Below, one piece after another: positions 52,308 through 60,623 of a stretch of DNA of 64,000 nt. The notes below the pieces were generated by a model. It did not search any database, was not told the origin of the DNA, and saw nothing but the letters and a program-made list of their open reading frames with translations. The DNA comes from Streptomyces spinoverrucosus (GTDB taxonomy: Bacteria; Actinomycetota; Actinomycetes; Streptomycetales; Streptomycetaceae). The translations under genes and the position numbers were made by a program. The DNA is taken from assembly GCF_015712165.1 (NCBI RefSeq), contig NZ_JADPZX010000001.1:4724001-4788000 (forward strand), written 5' to 3'. Position 1 is the first letter of the stretch; every line of letters begins with the position of its first letter.

Positions 52308-53240
52308 CTACCGGGGCCCACCCCGATGCCGATGAGCCAACGCCTCGTACGACGCGGACAGCGCCGGCGCCGCCGTCTCGTACGTCCGCTGCGCCACCCC
52401 TACGAACAGGCAGTCCACCACCAGCAACTGACTGGTCCGGGACGACATCGCCGCGGGCCGCAGCTCACTCTCCCGTGCCGTGGACGTCGTCAGTACGTGG
52501 TCGGCGTACTGCGCGACGGGTCCGTCCGGACGGCCGGTGATCGCCACCGTCGTGGCCCCGTGTTCGAAGGCGACCCGCAGCGGTTCGATGACGTCCACCG
52601 TCGACCCGGAGTGCGTGATCGCGATGGCGACATCCCCCGCCCGCAGTTGCACGGCATTGGTGACGGCCAGGTGGGGATCGCTGTGCGCGTGGGCTATGAG
52701 GCCTATGCGCAGCAGCTTCTGCGTCAGGTCCTGCGCGACCAGTCCGGACGCGCCGATGCCGTACACGTCGGTGCGGCGGGCGGCGGCGAGCGCGGTGACC
52801 GCCGCGCCGAGTTGCGCGGTGTCCAGTCCGGCCGCCGTGTCGGCGAGGGTCTGCTGTTCGTCGTAGGCGAGTTTGGCGACGACGTCGGCGATCGGGTCGT
52901 CGACCGCGATGTCGGTCGTTATGGCGGGGGCGCGCCCGGACTGCTGCTGGGCGGCCAGGCCGGCGAGGGCGAGACGCAGGTCGCGGTAGCCGGGGTAGCC
53001 CAGCAGGCGGGCGGTGCGCACGACGGTCGCCTCGCTGGTGCCGGTGAGCTCGGCGAGGCCGGTGACCGTGAGGGCCGCGCAGCTGGCCGGGTCACTCGCC
53101 ACCGCCTCGGCGACGCGCTGCATGGAGCGGGTCATGGACGGGGCGAGCGTGCGCACCTTGGCGGCGAGGGCGGCGGGCGCGGGGGGAGTCGAGCGGGATC
53201 CCCCGCCGCTGCCGAAAGTTTCCTTCACGTCACGGGTCAC
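52308..53240 (-). CDS. murR: RpiR-family regulator of the MurNAc cluster (MurR-like)
   Basis: 310 residues from GTG 53240. The N-terminal helix-turn-helix of RpiR type (MQRVAEAVASDPASCAALTV, TGTSEATVVRTARLLGYPGY) is at about 35-100. A SIS sugar-phosphate domain follows (TDVYGIGASGLVAQDLTQKLLRIG, AITHSGSTVDVIEPLR). MurR of E. coli represses murQP and is released by MurNAc-6-P. A GAAA-N5-TTTC palindrome lies just before the start codon at 53245-53257, likely its autoregulatory site. Confidence 0.88.
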   Translation of the reverse strand: MTRDVKETFGSGGGSRSTPPAPAALAAKVRTLAPSMTRSMQRVAEAVASDPASCAALTVTGLAELTGTSEATVVRTARLLGYPGYRDLRLALAGLAAQQQSGRAPAITTDIAVDDPIADVVAKLAYDEQQTLADTAAGLDTAQLGAAVTALAAARRTDVYGIGASGLVAQDLTQKLLRIGLIAHAHSDPHLAVTNAVQLRAGDVAIAITHSGSTVDVIEPLRVAFEHGATTVAITGRPDGPVAQYADHVLTTSTARESELRPAAMSSRTSQLLVVDCLFVGVAQRTYETAAPALSASYEALAHRHRGGPR

Positions 53241-53244
53241 CGTT

Positions 53245-53257
53245 GAAAGATATTTTC
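53245..53257. promoter_or_regulatory. RpiR-type operator palindrome
   Basis: GAAAGATATTTTC, a GAAA-N5-TTTC dyad in an AT-rich island, 5 bp from the murR start and 39 bp before the divergent gene at 53296. RpiR-family regulators commonly bind GAAA/TTTC dyads. Binding is inferred. Confidence 0.6.
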
Positions 53258-53295
53258 GGCTCGGCGTTGTGGTCAAGAGTGCGCACAATAGGGTC

Positions 53296-53679
53296 ATGGA
53301 CCCCATCAGCCCCCTGGAGCAGGCGTTGCACGCTGCCCGCGCCCTGGTGCTCGCCGACCTCGTCGCGGGCCAGGTCGCCGAGGCGGACGTCGTCTCGCTG
53401 GTCGAGGAGTCCGTCGTTCAGCGGCGCTGGTGGGTGGAACAGTGGCCGGACGGCGTGGAGTACGTCGCCGGGCTGGTCGCCCAGGACGTACAGGACGCCC
53501 TGCTGGAGCGCTACGGCCGCTGGCCCCTGTGCCCCGTCTGCGGCTCCGGCGACCCGCACGCCCTGGACGTCGAACCGGAACTCGGACCCGACCCGCACTG
53601 GGTGTGCGCCAAGGCCGGCGTGAAGGTCGCGGCGGTCGGCTCCCTGGGGTCGTGTTCGGGCGGGCCGCCGCCGTCGTGA
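53296..53679 (+). CDS. Hypothetical zinc-ribbon protein
   Basis: 127 residues from ATG 53296. The N-terminal 75 residues are helical (LEQALHAARALVLADLVAGQ, QRRWWVEQWPDGVEYV). A C-terminal CPVCGSGDPH, then HWVC, suggests a small zinc site. It overlaps the DUF4031 gene by 4 bases (GTGA), so the two are cotranslated. It is divergent from murR and shares its promoter region. No function is known to me. Confidence 0.8.
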   Translation: MDPISPLEQALHAARALVLADLVAGQVAEADVVSLVEESVVQRRWWVEQWPDGVEYVAGLVAQDVQDALLERYGRWPLCPVCGSGDPHALDVEPELGPDPHWVCAKAGVKVAAVGSLGSCSGGPPPS

Positions 53680-53936
53680 CCGTCTACATCGACCCGCCGA
53701 CCTGGCCCGGCCACGGACGTATGTGGTCGCACCTCGTCAGCGATGTCTCGTACGACGAACTCCACAAGTTCGCCGAGGAGTTGGGCGTCCCCCGGCGCGC
53801 CTTCGAGCGCGACCACTACGACATCCCGTCCCATCGTTACGCCGACGCGGTCGCCGCCGGCGCGGTGGAGGTCAGCAGCCGGGAAGTGGTGCGGCTGTTG
53901 CAGGAGGCGGGGTTGCGCAGGCCGAAGGGGCGGTAG
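53676..53936 (+). CDS. DUF4031 domain protein
   Basis: 86 residues from GTG 53676. It matches the DUF4031 pattern: VTVYIDPPTWPGHGRMWSHL, SYDELHKFAEELGVPRRAFERDHYDI, then HRYADAVAAGAVEVSSREVV. It is a small soluble alpha-beta domain of unknown function, widespread in actinobacteria and often found with an upstream partner like the one here. Confidence 0.88.
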   Translation: MTVYIDPPTWPGHGRMWSHLVSDVSYDELHKFAEELGVPRRAFERDHYDIPSHRYADAVAAGAVEVSSREVVRLLQEAGLRRPKGR

Positions 53937-53959
53937 GTCCCCGCGCCTGCGGCGAGCGG

Positions 53960-54601
53960 TCAGGACAGCAGATCCAGCTCCGAGGTGATGTTGTAGCGGG
54001 CCGTCGCCTCCCAGTGCTCGGCGCCGTACGGGGTGCGGAACAGGTGGGGCAGGGCGAGCAGGTCGCGCAGGACGGCGGAACGGCCCGCGCGGAAGGCGTC
54101 GGACGGGACGAAGCCGTACTCCTCGCGGACGGCGGCCGTGTAGGCGGCGTACGCCGACGGCGGCGAGGCGAGGATCGCGAGGTCGGCGTCGCACAGGACC
54201 TGGCCGTTGCGGTCGTCGTCGGCCGGGGCGTGGCCGGCGGTGAGCCGGACCAGTCGGGCGACCTCGGCGGTCTTCGCGGCGGACACACCGGCCTCGGGGA
54301 GCGCGCGTTCGGCGAGCCGGGCCGAGCGTTCCTCGTTCTCGGAGCGGTCGGGGAGGTAGACCGCGTCGTGGAACCAGGCGGCGAGGCGGACGAGATCGGC
54401 GTCGTCGGCGTACTTCTCCAGCACGTCGATGTGGTCGAGGACCGCGGTCAGGTGGGTCGCCGTGTGGTAGTGGCGCTGCGGCTCCTGCCAGCGGGCGAGC
54501 AGGTTGTCGGCGTACGGCGCCGGATCGGGGCCGCCCTCGGGAGCACGGGCGGCTTCCAGCGTGCGCACGAAGCGGGCGCGGAGGGTGTTGGGGTCGGGCA
54601 T
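53960..54601 (-). CDS. HD-domain metal-dependent phosphohydrolase-like protein
   Basis: 213 residues. HD motif residues are visible: RHYHTATHLTAVLDHID, AAWFHDAVYLPDRSENEERSA (the HD pair), RLTAGHAPADDDRNGQVLCDADLAIL. This is the predicted HD-superfamily group common in actinobacteria; substrates are unknown, with nucleotides likely. The start at 54601 has no strong ribosome site. It is convergent with the DUF4031 gene and divergent from the next gene by 29 bp. Confidence 0.87.
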   Translation of the reverse strand: MPDPNTLRARFVRTLEAARAPEGGPDPAPYADNLLARWQEPQRHYHTATHLTAVLDHIDVLEKYADDADLVRLAAWFHDAVYLPDRSENEERSARLAERALPEAGVSAAKTAEVARLVRLTAGHAPADDDRNGQVLCDADLAILASPPSAYAAYTAAVREEYGFVPSDAFRAGRSAVLRDLLALPHLFRTPYGAEHWEATARYNITSELDLLS

Positions 54602-54630
54602 GTCCCCAATTCTGGCCCTAGCTTGGACGC

Positions 54631-55308
54631 ATGACTTCTGCTGACGTGCACGGCGAGGTACGGGACCCGGAGCTGCCGGGGCGGTTGCTGGTGGTGGAGC
54701 GGGATCAGCTGATCCCCTGGTTGCGAGGGCGGACCGACGGGGACTTCGCGACGCCGACGGACGCGTGTCCGGGGTGGACGGTGCGGGATGTGCTGGCGCA
54801 CTGTTCGTCCGCGCTCGTGCGGGCGGTCGAGGGGCGTTTCGAGGAGGGCGTGTTCTCGCCCGAGTCGAACGAGCGGGACATCGCCGAGCGCGCCGACTGG
54901 ACGAACGCGCGGGTCGTCGACGAGCTGGAGCGCGGCATGACCGAGGCGGGCCCGGTGATCGCCGAGGCGGGCGGCGCGCTGGACGGGCTGGCGCTCGGGG
55001 AGTGGGTGCATGCGGGGGATGTGCGTGAGGCGCTGGGGGCGCCCGGGGCGTACGCGGGGAAGGGGCTGCCGTACGCGCTCGATCTGCTGGTCCGGATCAC
55101 GCGCGAGCGGGGGCATGTGCCGCTGCACGCCGACCTCGACGACGCCGACGAGCCGCTGAGGTTCGGGGACACGAACGGGGAACGGACGCCGGGGCGGTAC
55201 ATCGGGGACGCCCCGACGCTCGTACGGCTGTACGCGGGGCGGTCGGTGGACGCGGCGGCGTTCGAGCTGGCGGGGGCGGGGGTGGGGGAGCTGAACATCT
55301 TCGGCTGA
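54631..55308 (+). CDS. Mycothiol-dependent maleylpyruvate isomerase-like (DinB/MDMPI) protein
   Basis: 225 residues. The N-terminal MDMPI/DinB helical bundle has VVERDQLIPWLRGRTDGDFATPTDACPGWTVRDVLAH, with metal-ligand histidines in VRDVLAHCSS and LGEWVHAGDVREALG. The TIGR03083-like C-terminal region ends AFELAGAGVGELNIFG. Proteins of this fold use mycothiol, the actinobacterial thiol, in isomerase or S-transferase reactions. The substrate is unknown. A hexamer repeat follows the stop at once. Confidence 0.83.
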   Translation: MTSADVHGEVRDPELPGRLLVVERDQLIPWLRGRTDGDFATPTDACPGWTVRDVLAHCSSALVRAVEGRFEEGVFSPESNERDIAERADWTNARVVDELERGMTEAGPVIAEAGGALDGLALGEWVHAGDVREALGAPGAYAGKGLPYALDLLVRITRERGHVPLHADLDDADEPLRFGDTNGERTPGRYIGDAPTLVRLYAGRSVDAAAFELAGAGVGELNIFG

Positions 55309-55311
55309 GCG

Positions 55312-55415
55312 GTGCCGGTGCGAGTGCCTGTGCCTGTGCGAGTGCCTGTGCCGGTGCCGGTGCGAGTGCCTGTGCCTGTGCGAGTGCCTGTGCCGGTGCT
55401 GGCGTCCGTGCCGGT
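55312..55415. repeat. Hexamer-based tandem repeat (GTGCCT / GTGCGA / GTGCCG)
   Basis: About 100 bp of degenerate 6-bp units such as GTGCGAGTGCCTGTGCC arranged in a larger period of about 30-36 bp, starting 3 bp after the preceding stop. It would read as a Val-Pro/Arg repeat, but there is no start site and no gene. A further hairpin CGCGGG/CCCGCG at 55464-55482 follows and may be the real terminator. Confidence 0.8.
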
Positions 55416-55496
55416 GCTGTGCGTCCGTGCCGGTGTCGGCGTCCCTGCCGGTGGACGCCGTCTCGCGGGCTCGATTCCCGCGGGCGTACCCTGATA

Positions 55497-55510
55497 TTGG
55501 ACTAGACCTG
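55497..55510. promoter_or_regulatory. DasR-like dre half-palindrome before the CutC gene
   Basis: TTGGACTAGACCTG differs from the dre core TGGTCTAGACCA at two positions. It lies 52 bp upstream of the CutC start in the likely promoter. If real it would place this gene in the amino-sugar regulon with nagA. Evidence is pattern only. Confidence 0.45.
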
Positions 55511-55561
55511 TAGCCGCTTCGGGGAATGCCCATTCGGGGAGTGCCCAAGGAAAGGGGTGCC

Positions 55562-56254
55562 ATGAGCACGCGTGCAGTCCTGGAGGTGATCGCCCTCGAC
55601 GCCGAGGACGCGGTCGCCGCCCAGGCCGGAGGCGCGGATCGCCTCGAACTGGTCACCGACATGGCGGCGGACGGGCTGACGCCGTCCGCCGAGACCGTCG
55701 CCGCGATCCGGGCCGCCGTCGACATTCCGCTGCGCGTGATGCTGCGGCTGGCGGACGGGTTCGCGGCGGGGGACGTCAGGCGGCTCGTCGAGGTGGCGGG
55801 GCGGATGCGGGAGGCCGGGGCCGAGGAGTTCGTGCTCGGGTTCCTCGATGCCGACGGCGGGGTGGACCTGGACGCCGTGGAGCGGGTGGTCGGCGTGCTG
55901 GACGGGTGCCGGTGGACGTTCCACCGGGCGATCGACCGGGCGGCGGACCGGGACGCCTTGCGGAAGCAGCTCGACGGGATGCCGGGGTTGGACACGTATT
56001 TGACGGCCGGTTCCGCGACCGGCGTCGACGACGGGCTTCCCACGCTGCTCGCGGAGGCGGCGCGGGGCGCGGAGCCGGGGTACGAGCAGCGGGTTCTCGT
56101 GGGCGGAGGGCTGCGACTCGACCACGTGCCGGTGCTGCGGGCCGCCGGAATCGACGGCTTCCACATCGGCGGCGCGGCCCGTCCCGGGGGCTGGGCGGGC
56201 CCGGTGTCGGCGGCGGCCGTCGGGGAGTGGCGCCGCGCACTCGACGGCCCCTGA
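55562..56254 (+). CDS. CutC-family TIM-barrel protein
   Basis: 230 residues from ATG 55562 with AAAGGGG upstream; an in-frame ATG 36 bp earlier lacks a good site. CutC features: GGADRLELVTDMAADGLTP, VMLRLADGFAAGDVRRLVEVA, CRWTFHRAIDRAADRD, TAGSATGVDDGL, VGGGLRLDHVPVLRAAGIDGFHIGGAARP. The family was named for copper homeostasis but is likely a TIM-barrel enzyme of unknown reaction. The dre-like site upstream hints at amino-sugar metabolism. Confidence 0.88.
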   Translation: MSTRAVLEVIALDAEDAVAAQAGGADRLELVTDMAADGLTPSAETVAAIRAAVDIPLRVMLRLADGFAAGDVRRLVEVAGRMREAGAEEFVLGFLDADGGVDLDAVERVVGVLDGCRWTFHRAIDRAADRDALRKQLDGMPGLDTYLTAGSATGVDDGLPTLLAEAARGAEPGYEQRVLVGGGLRLDHVPVLRAAGIDGFHIGGAARPGGWAGPVSAAAVGEWRRALDGP

Positions 56255-56268
56255 GCAGGCGGTGCCTG

Positions 56269-59200
56269 TCAACGCCGGTCGCACGGCGGGTCGTAGTCCA
56301 GTTGCGGGATGTACGTGTCCCAGAGCTCGGGGGTCAGAAGGTTCCCGGTCGCCCGGCACACGTGGTCGACGGCGGTGCGGACGGACAGCGGCAGGATGTG
56401 CACGGTGGCCTCGCCGGTGCCGATGAAGAGGAAGCGGCCGTCAGGGGAGAACGTGGCGTCGTTGACGTAATTGGTGACGCCGGTCAGCGGCAGACCGTGC
56501 GCCCGTGCGCGGCCCCGCTCGTCGACGTCCCACAGCCGCACCGTCGTGTCGAAGCTGCCGCTGACCAGCGTGCGCCCGTCCGGGCTGAAGGCCAGGGTGT
56601 AGACGGTGTCCTTGTGGCCGGTCAGCGGGCGGCCCGCAGGCGTGGGGCGGGTGCGGTCGGCGAGGTTCCACAAGCGGATCGCGGCGTCGTTGCCGGAGGT
56701 GGCGAGGGTCCGGCCGTCCGGGCTGAAGACGACCCCGATGGCTCGGCCGCCACTGGCCTGCAGGGGTTCGCCCAGCGGAGCCGGGCGCTCGGGCCGGGCG
56801 ATGTCCCACAGGCGGACGGCGCCGTCCTGGGCCACGGCGGCGAGCGTGTGGCCGTCCGGGCTGACGGCCACACGCCACACCTCGCCCGCGGCGGCCTTCA
56901 ACGGTCGTCCCAGGGGCGCGGGCCGGGACGGATCGGACACGTTCCACAGGGCGATGGTGCCGTCCCCGTTGCTCCCTGCCAGGGTGCGCCCGTCCGGGGT
57001 GAACCGGACGTCCGTGAAGTTCCCCCGCGAGTTGCGCAGCGGCTTGCCGAGCGGTCGGGGCGTGGCCGGTTCGGTGACGTCCCACAGCCGGACGTCCGTG
57101 CCGGCCGCGACGGCCAGACTCCTGCGATCAGGGCTGAAGGCGACGGCGTTGACGTACGGTGTGGCGCCCCGGATCGACGAGCTGACCGGGCGCGCGGCGG
57201 CCGGGTCGCGGACGTCCCAGAGCCGGACGGTGTTGTCCTCGGAGCCCGAGGCGAGCAACCGGCCGTCGGGGCTGACGTCGACGGTGTCGACGTAACTGGT
57301 GTGTCCGCTCAGGATCGTGCGCGGGATCGTCCACAGCCGCACGGTGTGGTCGGCGCCGGCACTGGCCAGCATGGTGCCCTTCGGGTCGAAGGCCAGTGCC
57401 CGCACAGGGCCGGAGTGGCCGTTCAGGGGCTGGGTGAAGGTCTGGACGTTGCCCGGATCGGTCACGTTCTCGAGCCGGATCGTGTGGTCGTCCCCGCCGT
57501 AGGCCATGAGGGGGCCGGTACGGGAGAAGGCGACGGTGTTGACGACGTTGTTGCTCTCCCGGGCGGCGCGCGGGACCGGCTTGGCGGGGTTCTTCACGTC
57601 CCACAGGTGGGCGGTCTGGTCGCTGCCCGCCGCGGCCAGCGTGCGGCTGTCCGGGCTGAACGCGACGGCCTGCGCGTAGCCCGGGAGACCGGCCCGGAAC
57701 GCGATGTCGGGCGTCCGCCCGACCGGCGTCGGCTTCCGTCGGTCCGTCACCTCCCACAACCGCACCGACGCATCGCTGCCGCCGCTCGCCAGCAGCTTGC
57801 CGTCCGGACTGAAGGCCACGCCGTTCACCTCGTCCGTGGAGGCGGGCAGCGGCTTGGAGAGGGCGCGCGGGCGCGCGGGGTCGGTGACCTCCCACAGGTG
57901 GACGTGGCCGTCGCCGCCCGCCACTGCGAGGGCCCGCCCGTCCGGGCTGAAGGCGAGCGTCTTCAGCGCCCCGCTGCCCGCACCGCCGGCGGAGCCCAGG
58001 CCCTTCGGGCGACGCGGGTCGCGGACGTCCCACAGGCGTACCGTGCCGTCGTCGCCGGCGACGGCCAGCACCTGTCCCCGAGGGCTGAAGGCGAGCGCCC
58101 GTATCGGGCCCCGGGGGCCGCGCAGCGGATCACCCAGCGGTACGGGGCCACCCGCACGCCCGGTCTGCCACAACCGGATCGTGCCGTCGTCGCCCGTGCT
58201 GGCCAGCAGGCGTCCGTCCGGGCTGAAGTCCACGGCGTTCACCCGGCCCGTATGACCGGTCAGCACGGAGGCCAGCGGCACGTTCTGGGCACTGAGCAGC
58301 CGGGTCTGCGTCGACGCGGCCGGGGACATCCGGTGCGCGACCAGATCCAGCTGGGCGGCCAACGACGTGTCGCTCGCCCGCACCAGGTCGGCCTGCGCCC
58401 TGATCTCGCCGAGGATCGCCGCGTTCCGTTCCTGCTGGGCGGTGTCGCGCTGGTGGAAGGCGAGCGCGGCGGAGACCGCGGCGAGGACGGCCAGCGCCGT
58501 CAGTCCCGCGATGACGCCCTGACGGATCCGGCGCGCGCGGCGCCGCTGCCGGAGCGAGGCGGCCACGAACGCGGCCACGACCGGATCCGGCTCCCCCGCC
58601 CCGCCGTCGCCGGCCGTGCCGCAGACCTCTTCCAGCCGCTGGCCCCGGTACAGCAGCCCCGGGTCGCGACCGGCCTCCTGCCACGCGGTGGCCGCGTCCT
58701 CCAGCCGCTGGCGGGCCATGTACTGGACGCGGTGCGCCTCGATCCACTCGCGCAGGCGCGGCCAGGCGCGCAGCAGCACCTCGTGGGTGATGGTGACCGT
58801 GTCCCGCTCTCGGGTCAGCAGCCGTCCCCGGGTGAACGTCTCCACCACCTCGGCCGTTTCACGGGAGCGCCCGCAGTGGTCCAGCAGTTCGGCGTACCGC
58901 ACCGGGCGTCGCGTGTCCTGGGTGCCGTCGCCGAACTTCACCAGGCGCAGGAACACGGACTGCGCCGTCCGCCGCGCCCGTGCATCCAGCCGCTCGAAGC
59001 AGCGGTCCGCCTCTGCCGTCACGCTGTGCGCGATGCCGCCGGTGGACTCGTAGCCGTCCACGGTGAGGACGTGGCCCGACCGGCACAGCCAGGTGGCGCG
59101 CAGCGCGTGGGCGAGCAGCGGCAGCCGGCCGATCTCGTAGGCGTCGGTTTCGTCCCTGCCGGGGTGTGCCACGTCCGGTTCCCGTGCGCCGAGGTCGCGC

Positions 59201-60111
59201 AACAGGACCTGCACGAGGCCCGGTTCCACGTCCAGCCCGACCGCGCGGGCCGGGTGGAGGATCGCCTCCCGCACCCCGGACCGGGACAGCGGGCCCACGA
59301 TCACCTGGTTGCGCTCCACCGCTTCGAGAAGCCCCGGGTGGGCCGCGCAGTGCGTGTAGAAGTCCGAGCGCAGACCGAGGACGACCAGGCCGACGCTCGG
59401 TTCGCCGCCGGGGCCCGGCTCCGCCAGGCGCAGCACCGCGTCGAGGAAGTCCCGTCGGGCCCGCTCGTCCGCGCAGAGCGTGAACAGCTCCTCCAACTGG
59501 TCCACGACCAGCACCAGACGACGTCCCCTGCCGCCCGCGGCGAGCGCGCGCCGCAGGACGGCTGGCGCCCACACCGGCCCATCCGGCCCATCAGGCCCGT
59601 CCGCCCCATCACCCGACGCTCCCGGCCCCGCGCGCACCACCTCCGACAGGCAGGAGCCGAGGGCCGCCATCGGGCGGGCGGTCGGGGTCAGCCACAGCCG
59701 GGGCCAGGACGCCGAGCCCGGCAGGGCGCCTCGGGCGATCTCCGGCACGAGCCCCGCTCTGAGCAGCGAGGACTTCCCGGCCCCGGAGGGTGCGACGACG
59801 ACCAGCGCCCCGCCCATCGCGAGGCAGGCGTCCAGCCGGACCAGCAGCTTGGCCACCAGCGCGTCCCTGCCGAAGAACCACTGCGCCTGTTCCGCGCTGA
59901 AGGCGGCCAGCCCGGGATACGGGCACTCCTGGGACCGGGCCGAGGTGAGCACGCGACGGGCCGTGCGCACGCCGTCCTCGTAGTGCAGGTGCAGGTCACG
60001 CTCCGAGACGTACAGATCCCGGTGCGCCTGGTAGATCCTGGCCCGGTCCGAGGCGTGCGCCTGCCACCGGACGGTCTCGCCGCGCGAGTCCGGTCCGCCG
60101 GCGGGGCTCAT
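56269..60111 (-). CDS. nSTAND NTPase with transmembrane segment and C-terminal WD40 propellers
   Basis: 1280 residues. An N-terminal motif RIYQAHRDLYVSERD (about 25-39) precedes a STAND NTPase with Walker A APSGAGKSS (107-115) and Walker B LVLVVDQLEELF (about 199-210). A helical region and a hydrophobic segment (IAGLTALAVLAAVSAALAF, about 527-546) follow. From about 610 to 1240 there are about 13-14 WD40 repeats (SPDGRLLASTGDDGTIRLW and similar), enough for two seven-bladed propellers. STAND proteins switch on by ligand binding to the repeat domain and oligomerise. ATGA overlap couples it to the small upstream protein that shares the QA(G/H)RD motif. Confidence 0.92.
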   Translation of the reverse strand: MSPAGGPDSRGETVRWQAHASDRARIYQAHRDLYVSERDLHLHYEDGVRTARRVLTSARSQECPYPGLAAFSAEQAQWFFGRDALVAKLLVRLDACLAMGGALVVVAPSGAGKSSLLRAGLVPEIARGALPGSASWPRLWLTPTARPMAALGSCLSEVVRAGPGASGDGADGPDGPDGPVWAPAVLRRALAAGGRGRRLVLVVDQLEELFTLCADERARRDFLDAVLRLAEPGPGGEPSVGLVVLGLRSDFYTHCAAHPGLLEAVERNQVIVGPLSRSGVREAILHPARAVGLDVEPGLVQVLLRDLGAREPDVAHPGRDETDAYEIGRLPLLAHALRATWLCRSGHVLTVDGYESTGGIAHSVTAEADRCFERLDARARRTAQSVFLRLVKFGDGTQDTRRPVRYAELLDHCGRSRETAEVVETFTRGRLLTRERDTVTITHEVLLRAWPRLREWIEAHRVQYMARQRLEDAATAWQEAGRDPGLLYRGQRLEEVCGTAGDGGAGEPDPVVAAFVAASLRQRRRARRIRQGVIAGLTALAVLAAVSAALAFHQRDTAQQERNAAILGEIRAQADLVRASDTSLAAQLDLVAHRMSPAASTQTRLLSAQNVPLASVLTGHTGRVNAVDFSPDGRLLASTGDDGTIRLWQTGRAGGPVPLGDPLRGPRGPIRALAFSPRGQVLAVAGDDGTVRLWDVRDPRRPKGLGSAGGAGSGALKTLAFSPDGRALAVAGGDGHVHLWEVTDPARPRALSKPLPASTDEVNGVAFSPDGKLLASGGSDASVRLWEVTDRRKPTPVGRTPDIAFRAGLPGYAQAVAFSPDSRTLAAAGSDQTAHLWDVKNPAKPVPRAARESNNVVNTVAFSRTGPLMAYGGDDHTIRLENVTDPGNVQTFTQPLNGHSGPVRALAFDPKGTMLASAGADHTVRLWTIPRTILSGHTSYVDTVDVSPDGRLLASGSEDNTVRLWDVRDPAAARPVSSSIRGATPYVNAVAFSPDRRSLAVAAGTDVRLWDVTEPATPRPLGKPLRNSRGNFTDVRFTPDGRTLAGSNGDGTIALWNVSDPSRPAPLGRPLKAAAGEVWRVAVSPDGHTLAAVAQDGAVRLWDIARPERPAPLGEPLQASGGRAIGVVFSPDGRTLATSGNDAAIRLWNLADRTRPTPAGRPLTGHKDTVYTLAFSPDGRTLVSGSFDTTVRLWDVDERGRARAHGLPLTGVTNYVNDATFSPDGRFLFIGTGEATVHILPLSVRTAVDHVCRATGNLLTPELWDTYIPQLDYDPPCDRR

Positions 60112-60524
60112 GACTCGTGGATGATCTGGTCACGCCCGGCCTGGTAGACCCGGCCGTGTCCGGACGCCTCGGCCCGGAACTCGTGCGATCCGGTGCGGGG
60201 GCCGGCCTCGCGGCGCAGCAGCGGGGCGATCTCCTCGTCGACCAGCCGCCGCAGCTCGCCGCTCAGCGCGGGGTCGTCCCGCAGCAGTGCGGTCAGCCGG
60301 GACCCCCAGGCCGCCACCAGCCGGGATTCCTCGGTCTCGTCGTTCGTCAGACGGGCGGTCAGCGCGCGTTCCCGGGACTCGGCCAGGGCCGCTTCCACCC
60401 GGTTCGCCTGGCGGGGACGTACGTGCCGCCACCAGCCGACGAGGACCGCCCGTACCTGTTGCCATGCGTCGGTGGTCATGGCCCCCACCAAGGCCGTGGC
60501 TGCCGACGACGCGAGTTCGTCCAT
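60108..60524 (-). CDS. Small helical partner protein ending in a QAGRD motif
   Basis: 138 residues from ATG 60524 with TTGAGGACG upstream. It begins MDELASSAATALVGAMTTDA, has a short hydrophobic/aromatic part (VRAVLVGWWRHVRP), then long charged helices. It ends GRVYQAGRDQIIHES, a motif like the N-terminal one in the nSTAND protein (RIYQAHRDLYVSE). The genes overlap by 4 bases. Shared short terminal motifs between an adaptor or effector and an NLR-like protein are typical of motif-templated signalling. The N-terminal domain's function is unknown. Confidence 0.82.
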   Translation of the reverse strand: MDELASSAATALVGAMTTDAWQQVRAVLVGWWRHVRPRQANRVEAALAESRERALTARLTNDETEESRLVAAWGSRLTALLRDDPALSGELRRLVDEEIAPLLRREAGPRTGSHEFRAEASGHGRVYQAGRDQIIHES

Positions 60525-60623
60525 CGTCCTCAACCTCGCTGGTCGTGCCCTGTAACCAACGTACTCAGTGGGTGGCTTTTGGGGTAGTCTGTCGCAATTC
60601 GTTGAATCCTGAAGGAAGCGCCC

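Noticed and set aside
55464..55490. tRNA 3' end
   Set aside because: Only a T-arm-like hairpin is present, the T loop begins with C, and no anticodon, D arm or acceptor partner exists upstream.
55906..60147. A very long open frame (over 1400 codons) on the plus strand opposite the nSTAND-WD40 gene
   Set aside because: It is a GC-bias shadow: the minus-strand frame has clear P-loop and WD40 motifs, while the plus-strand frame has low-complexity Arg/Gly/Val-rich sequence and no domain.
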